Positions 60,935 to 64,000 of a DNA stretch of 64,000 nt are shown one piece after another (the stretch's first letter is position 1; each line of letters opens with the position of its first letter). Source of the stretch: Girardinichthys multiradiatus (taxonomy: Eukaryota; Chordata; Actinopteri; Cyprinodontiformes; Goodeidae); contig NC_061796.1 in the NCBI RefSeq assembly GCF_021462225.1, positions 48,235,391 through 48,299,390 on the forward strand, in the 5' to 3' direction. A model generated the notes under the pieces. It made no database searches. It saw nothing but the letters and a program-made list of their open reading frames with translations, and had not been told where the DNA came from. Made by a program: the position numbers and the translations under genes.

Positions 60935-62010
60935 TGAGGAGGATGGAGGTCACAGCTGGAGAGGAAACTGCGGGACTTCCTGTCACCAGCAGGAGGCGTT
61001 TTCTTTTTAAACTTGGACTACAGAGCCCCTGAAGGGTCACACTGAGGAGGTTTTTCCAGGTTTTTCAACAAAAGTTCCCTCTGATCTGCAAAAGGAAATC
61101 GTTTGGTTTGTGAAGACCTAAAGACCTTTGTTCACCAATCTGTATTTATCATCAGCAGTTTGCTCATCCTTCCAACCCAGATTATTCCTGTTTGCATTCC
61201 CAACATGAGGACAAACGCAGTCATCGGAAATTCTGCCTCCTCATCAGTACGGAGCATTTCACAGTTGATGAATGATACCAGATTTCTCCTGGTGGATCTC
61301 AGGAAGTCTGAGGTCTAACCTGCTGAAGCCATCAGAGATTATGAAAGAGGAACAGACTCCTTTACATTCCGGAATATCTTCATCAGTTCATCATCTGAAA
61401 TGCGTCTGTAGGAAAACCCAACCAACTCTGAAAAGTGGAACAATTGTCATAACAAGTCATTTCATGTTCAAACTGATCCGAGGATAAATACAGAGCTGGT
61501 GAGCGAACCTCATTAAGAGAAGGGATGATCTTGGTCCGGAGTCTGGATTCATCCGGATTCTGTTCAGGCTTCAGCTGCTTTTTAATCCAGAATCAGCAGA
61601 AACCTTCAACACAACTTTCAGAAACTTTAACCCAAAGCATTTCAGCTACAGTTCCCATTTTTTTCCATCATTGCTGTTCAGATCAAGCCATCTGACTGGA
61701 TCAGAGAAATGTTTTAATTGTAGGATCAGAAATCCAGAAGAACTTCAATCCAAACCTGCAGCTTCCAAACAGCAACTTAGAACAAACGGATCTTTGCTGG
61801 AACTGTGTAGTTCTTTAAAGGTTTTGGGAACTTTAGTTGGAAAATACTCTGTGTGACCCTTCAGGGCCTCCCGTTAGACCGTTACCACAGACTCACTGTC
61901 CCGGTTCTCCTGTGTGTCCTCGGATCAGGTGCTATTTTAATGAAAGCAGGTTTATCCGCAGATCATCTGTTCACATTTTAATGTTTGAAGGAAATAAAAG
62001 CGTTTCTGTA
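60935..62010 (+). other. col6a4: 3' untranslated region
   Basis: From the stop codon to just past the first AATAAA-type signal. No other ORF of note. Confidence 0.6.
61993..61998 (+). promoter_or_regulatory. Polyadenylation signal AATAAA
   Basis: Canonical hexamer in GGAAATAAAAGCG about 1.06 kb after the stop codon. It is the first canonical signal I find after the stop. Confidence 0.6.
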
Positions 62011-62567
62011 AATCAGCTCTGAAATGTTGGATTCGATAAAAAATATTCTTGTAAATGGATCAGGATCAGTCAGGAATGTGTTTTAGTGAAAACAACAGCG
62101 CCCCCTTTGGTTCTGTCTGTACAGCACTGGTGATGAAGATGCACACCCCTGCTGATGGAGAGGTGTAACAATCCTTACCAATACTGACCTGCTCTGGTCA
62201 CCCTGCTAGAAACAGTATTTCATCTTCTTGGTTTCAAACAGCTGGTACTGATCCATCTGTGCTCACGGGTCAGGAACTGAACTGCTCCAGTTGAGTTACT
62301 AACTGAAACACCATCAAAAAGAAAAAGATTTAGGACCCAGACCAGACTTTAGAACTCACAGTCTGAGCATCACGTCCTAAAACCTGAAACTGAGTAGAAT
62401 TATGTCCAAACTTTCTGACAGGTTCTGTTGCCATGTGGCTCATACTGAAACCAGAACACTAAGAACATAGGTAATGTGCTGCTGCAGAAACTCTAATAAA
62501 AGAATCAGAACCGATCATGATTCATTCTGATGTCCGATTCTTTACCAAACAGTCATGATGGATATTT
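62011..62567. other. Intergenic, no recognised feature
   Basis: Stretch between the 3' UTR and the satellite. No gene seen. Confidence 0.5.
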
Positions 62568-64000
62568 CTTGTTGGATGTCTGTTGATGGATGTCGGATGT
62601 TGGATGTCTGATGTTGGATGTCTGTTGATGGATGTCGGATGTCTGATGTTGGATGTCTGATGTTGGATGTCTGTTGATGGATGTCTGATGTTGGATGTCT
62701 GATGTTGGATGTCTGTTGATGGATGTCGGATGTCTGATGTTGGATGTCTGTTGATGGATGTCTGAAGTTGGATATCTGATGTTGGATGTCTATTGATGGA
62801 TGTCTGAAGTTGGATGTCTGATGTTGGATGTCTGTTGTTGGATGTCTGTTGATGGATGTCTGATGTTGGATGTCTGTTGATGGATGTCGGATGTCTGATG
62901 TTGGATGTCGGATGTCTGATGTTGGATGTCTGATGTTGGATGTCTGATGTTGGATGTCTGTTGATGGATGTCGGATGTCTGATGTTGGATGTCGGATGTC
63001 TGATGTTGGATGTCTGATGTTGGATGTCTGTTGATGGATGTCTGATGTTGGATGTCTGATGTTGGATGTCTGTTGATGGATGTCGGATGTCTGATGTTGG
63101 ATGTCTGTTGATGGATGTCTGAAGTTGGATATCTGATGTTGGATGTCTGTTGATGGATGTCTGATGTTGGATGTCTGATGTTGGATGTCTGTTGATGGAT
63201 GTCGGATGTCTGATGTTGGATGTCTGTTGATGGATGTCTGAAGTTGGATATCTGATGTTGGATGTCTATTGATGGATGTCTGAAGTTGGATGTCTGATGT
63301 TGGATGTCTGTTGTTGGATGTCCGATGTTGGATGTCTGATGTTGGATGTCTGTTGATGGATGTCGGATGTCTGATGTTGGATGTCGGATGTCTGATGTTG
63401 GATGTCGGATGTTGGATGTCTGTTGATGGATGTCTGTTGATGGATGTCGGATGTCTGATGTTGGATGTCGGATGTCTGATGTTGGATGTCGGATGTTGGA
63501 TGTCTGATGTTGGATGTCTGATGTTGGATGTCTGTTGATGGATGTCGGATGTTGGATGTCTGATGTCTGATGTTGGATGTCGGATGTTGGATGTCTGATG
63601 TTGGATGTCTGATGTTGGATGTCTGTTGATGGATGTCGGATGTTGGATGTCTGATGTTGGATGTCTGATGTTGGATGTCTGATGTTGGATGTCTGATGTG
63701 GGATGTCTGATGTTGGATGTCTGATGTTGGATGTCTGAAGTTGGATGTCTGATGTTGGATGTCTGATGTTGGATGTCTGAAGTTGGATATCTGTTGATGG
63801 ATGTCGGATGTTGGATGTCTGATGTTGGATGTCTGATGTGGGATGTCTGATGTTGGATGTCTGATGTTGGATGTCTGAAGTTGGATGTCTGTTGATGGAT
63901 GTCGGATGTTGGATGTCTGATGTGGGATGTCTGTTGATGGATGTCTGTTGGATGTATTATGTTGGATGTCTGTTGTTGGATGTCTGATGTTGGATGTCTG
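62568..64000. repeat. 14-bp-period satellite, running off the window
   Basis: Units such as GGATGTCTGATGTT alternate with GGATGTCTGTTGAT and GGATGTCGGATGTC variants. Blocks recur (for example around 62737 and 63215). At least 1.4 kb; the right end is outside the window. Confidence 0.95.

Overview
The window reads as vertebrate nuclear DNA, most likely from a teleost fish. It has spliced genes with GT-AG introns, fish-type Tc1-like transposons, L2/CR1-like and RTE-like LINEs, a Ty3/Gypsy element, a degraded retrovirus and long minisatellites. No species is claimed; dense Tc1, RTE and Gypsy content fits, for example, a killifish or livebearer, but that is inference.

One gene on the + strand accounts for all the convincing host coding sequence. 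It is a type VI collagen alpha chain of the alpha-3/alpha-4/5/6 group, best matched to alpha-4 (col6a4-like). In order the window holds the 3' part of one von Willebrand factor A (VWA) exon (1-270), three full VWA exons (485-1042, 1869-2447, 3819-4397), and a last N-terminal VWA split over three exons (4486-4829, 14277-14355, 14438-14583). A Cys-rich junction exon opens the collagen triple helix (20083-20175). Eighteen more helix exons follow to 46411; they add up to about 334 residues with one Cys at about helix position 50, as expected for this group. Then come a short Cys linker with a 12-nt microexon, two C-terminal VWA domains (47398-47891 plus 52434-52530; 52922-53575), an acidic/Gln-rich linker exon (58274-58416), a damaged Kunitz exon (58674-58833), a 45-nt linker exon (60311-60355) and an intact Kunitz exon ending in the stop codon at 60934. 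A polyadenylation signal lies near 61993. The 5' end of the gene is outside the window. Exon phases agree throughout, with one gap (53575 to 58274) and one frameshift (first Kunitz exon).

The introns carry most of the window. Intron 4830-14276 holds a degraded minus-strand endogenous retrovirus (about 5989-11643, with LTR, primer-binding site, protease and integrase remnants) and LINE pieces. Intron 14584-20082 holds a Tc1-like copy split by a 1.8-kb LTR-like insertion, plus other transposase remnants. Intron 26116-29254 holds a tRNA-derived SINE and a 2.2-kb 14-bp minisatellite. Intron 29309-31631 holds a 1.6-kb ATCC-type array. Intron 33903-41112 holds a minus-strand LINE and an ORF with about 40 copies of a 27-bp coding repeat. 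Intron 41323-46375 holds a Ty3/Gypsy element nested in a Tc1-like copy with a clear 5-bp target duplication. Intron 47892-52433 holds a fold-back element containing a dispersed repeat and a nearly intact Tc1-like transposon. Downstream of the gene, 62568-64000 is a 14-bp-period satellite that runs off the window.

I found no bacterial-type system, CRISPR array or host gene other than the collagen. The most notable points are the decaying first Kunitz exon, the sense-strand minisatellite with a canonical AATAAA in nearly every unit, and several transposon nests resolvable to the base.
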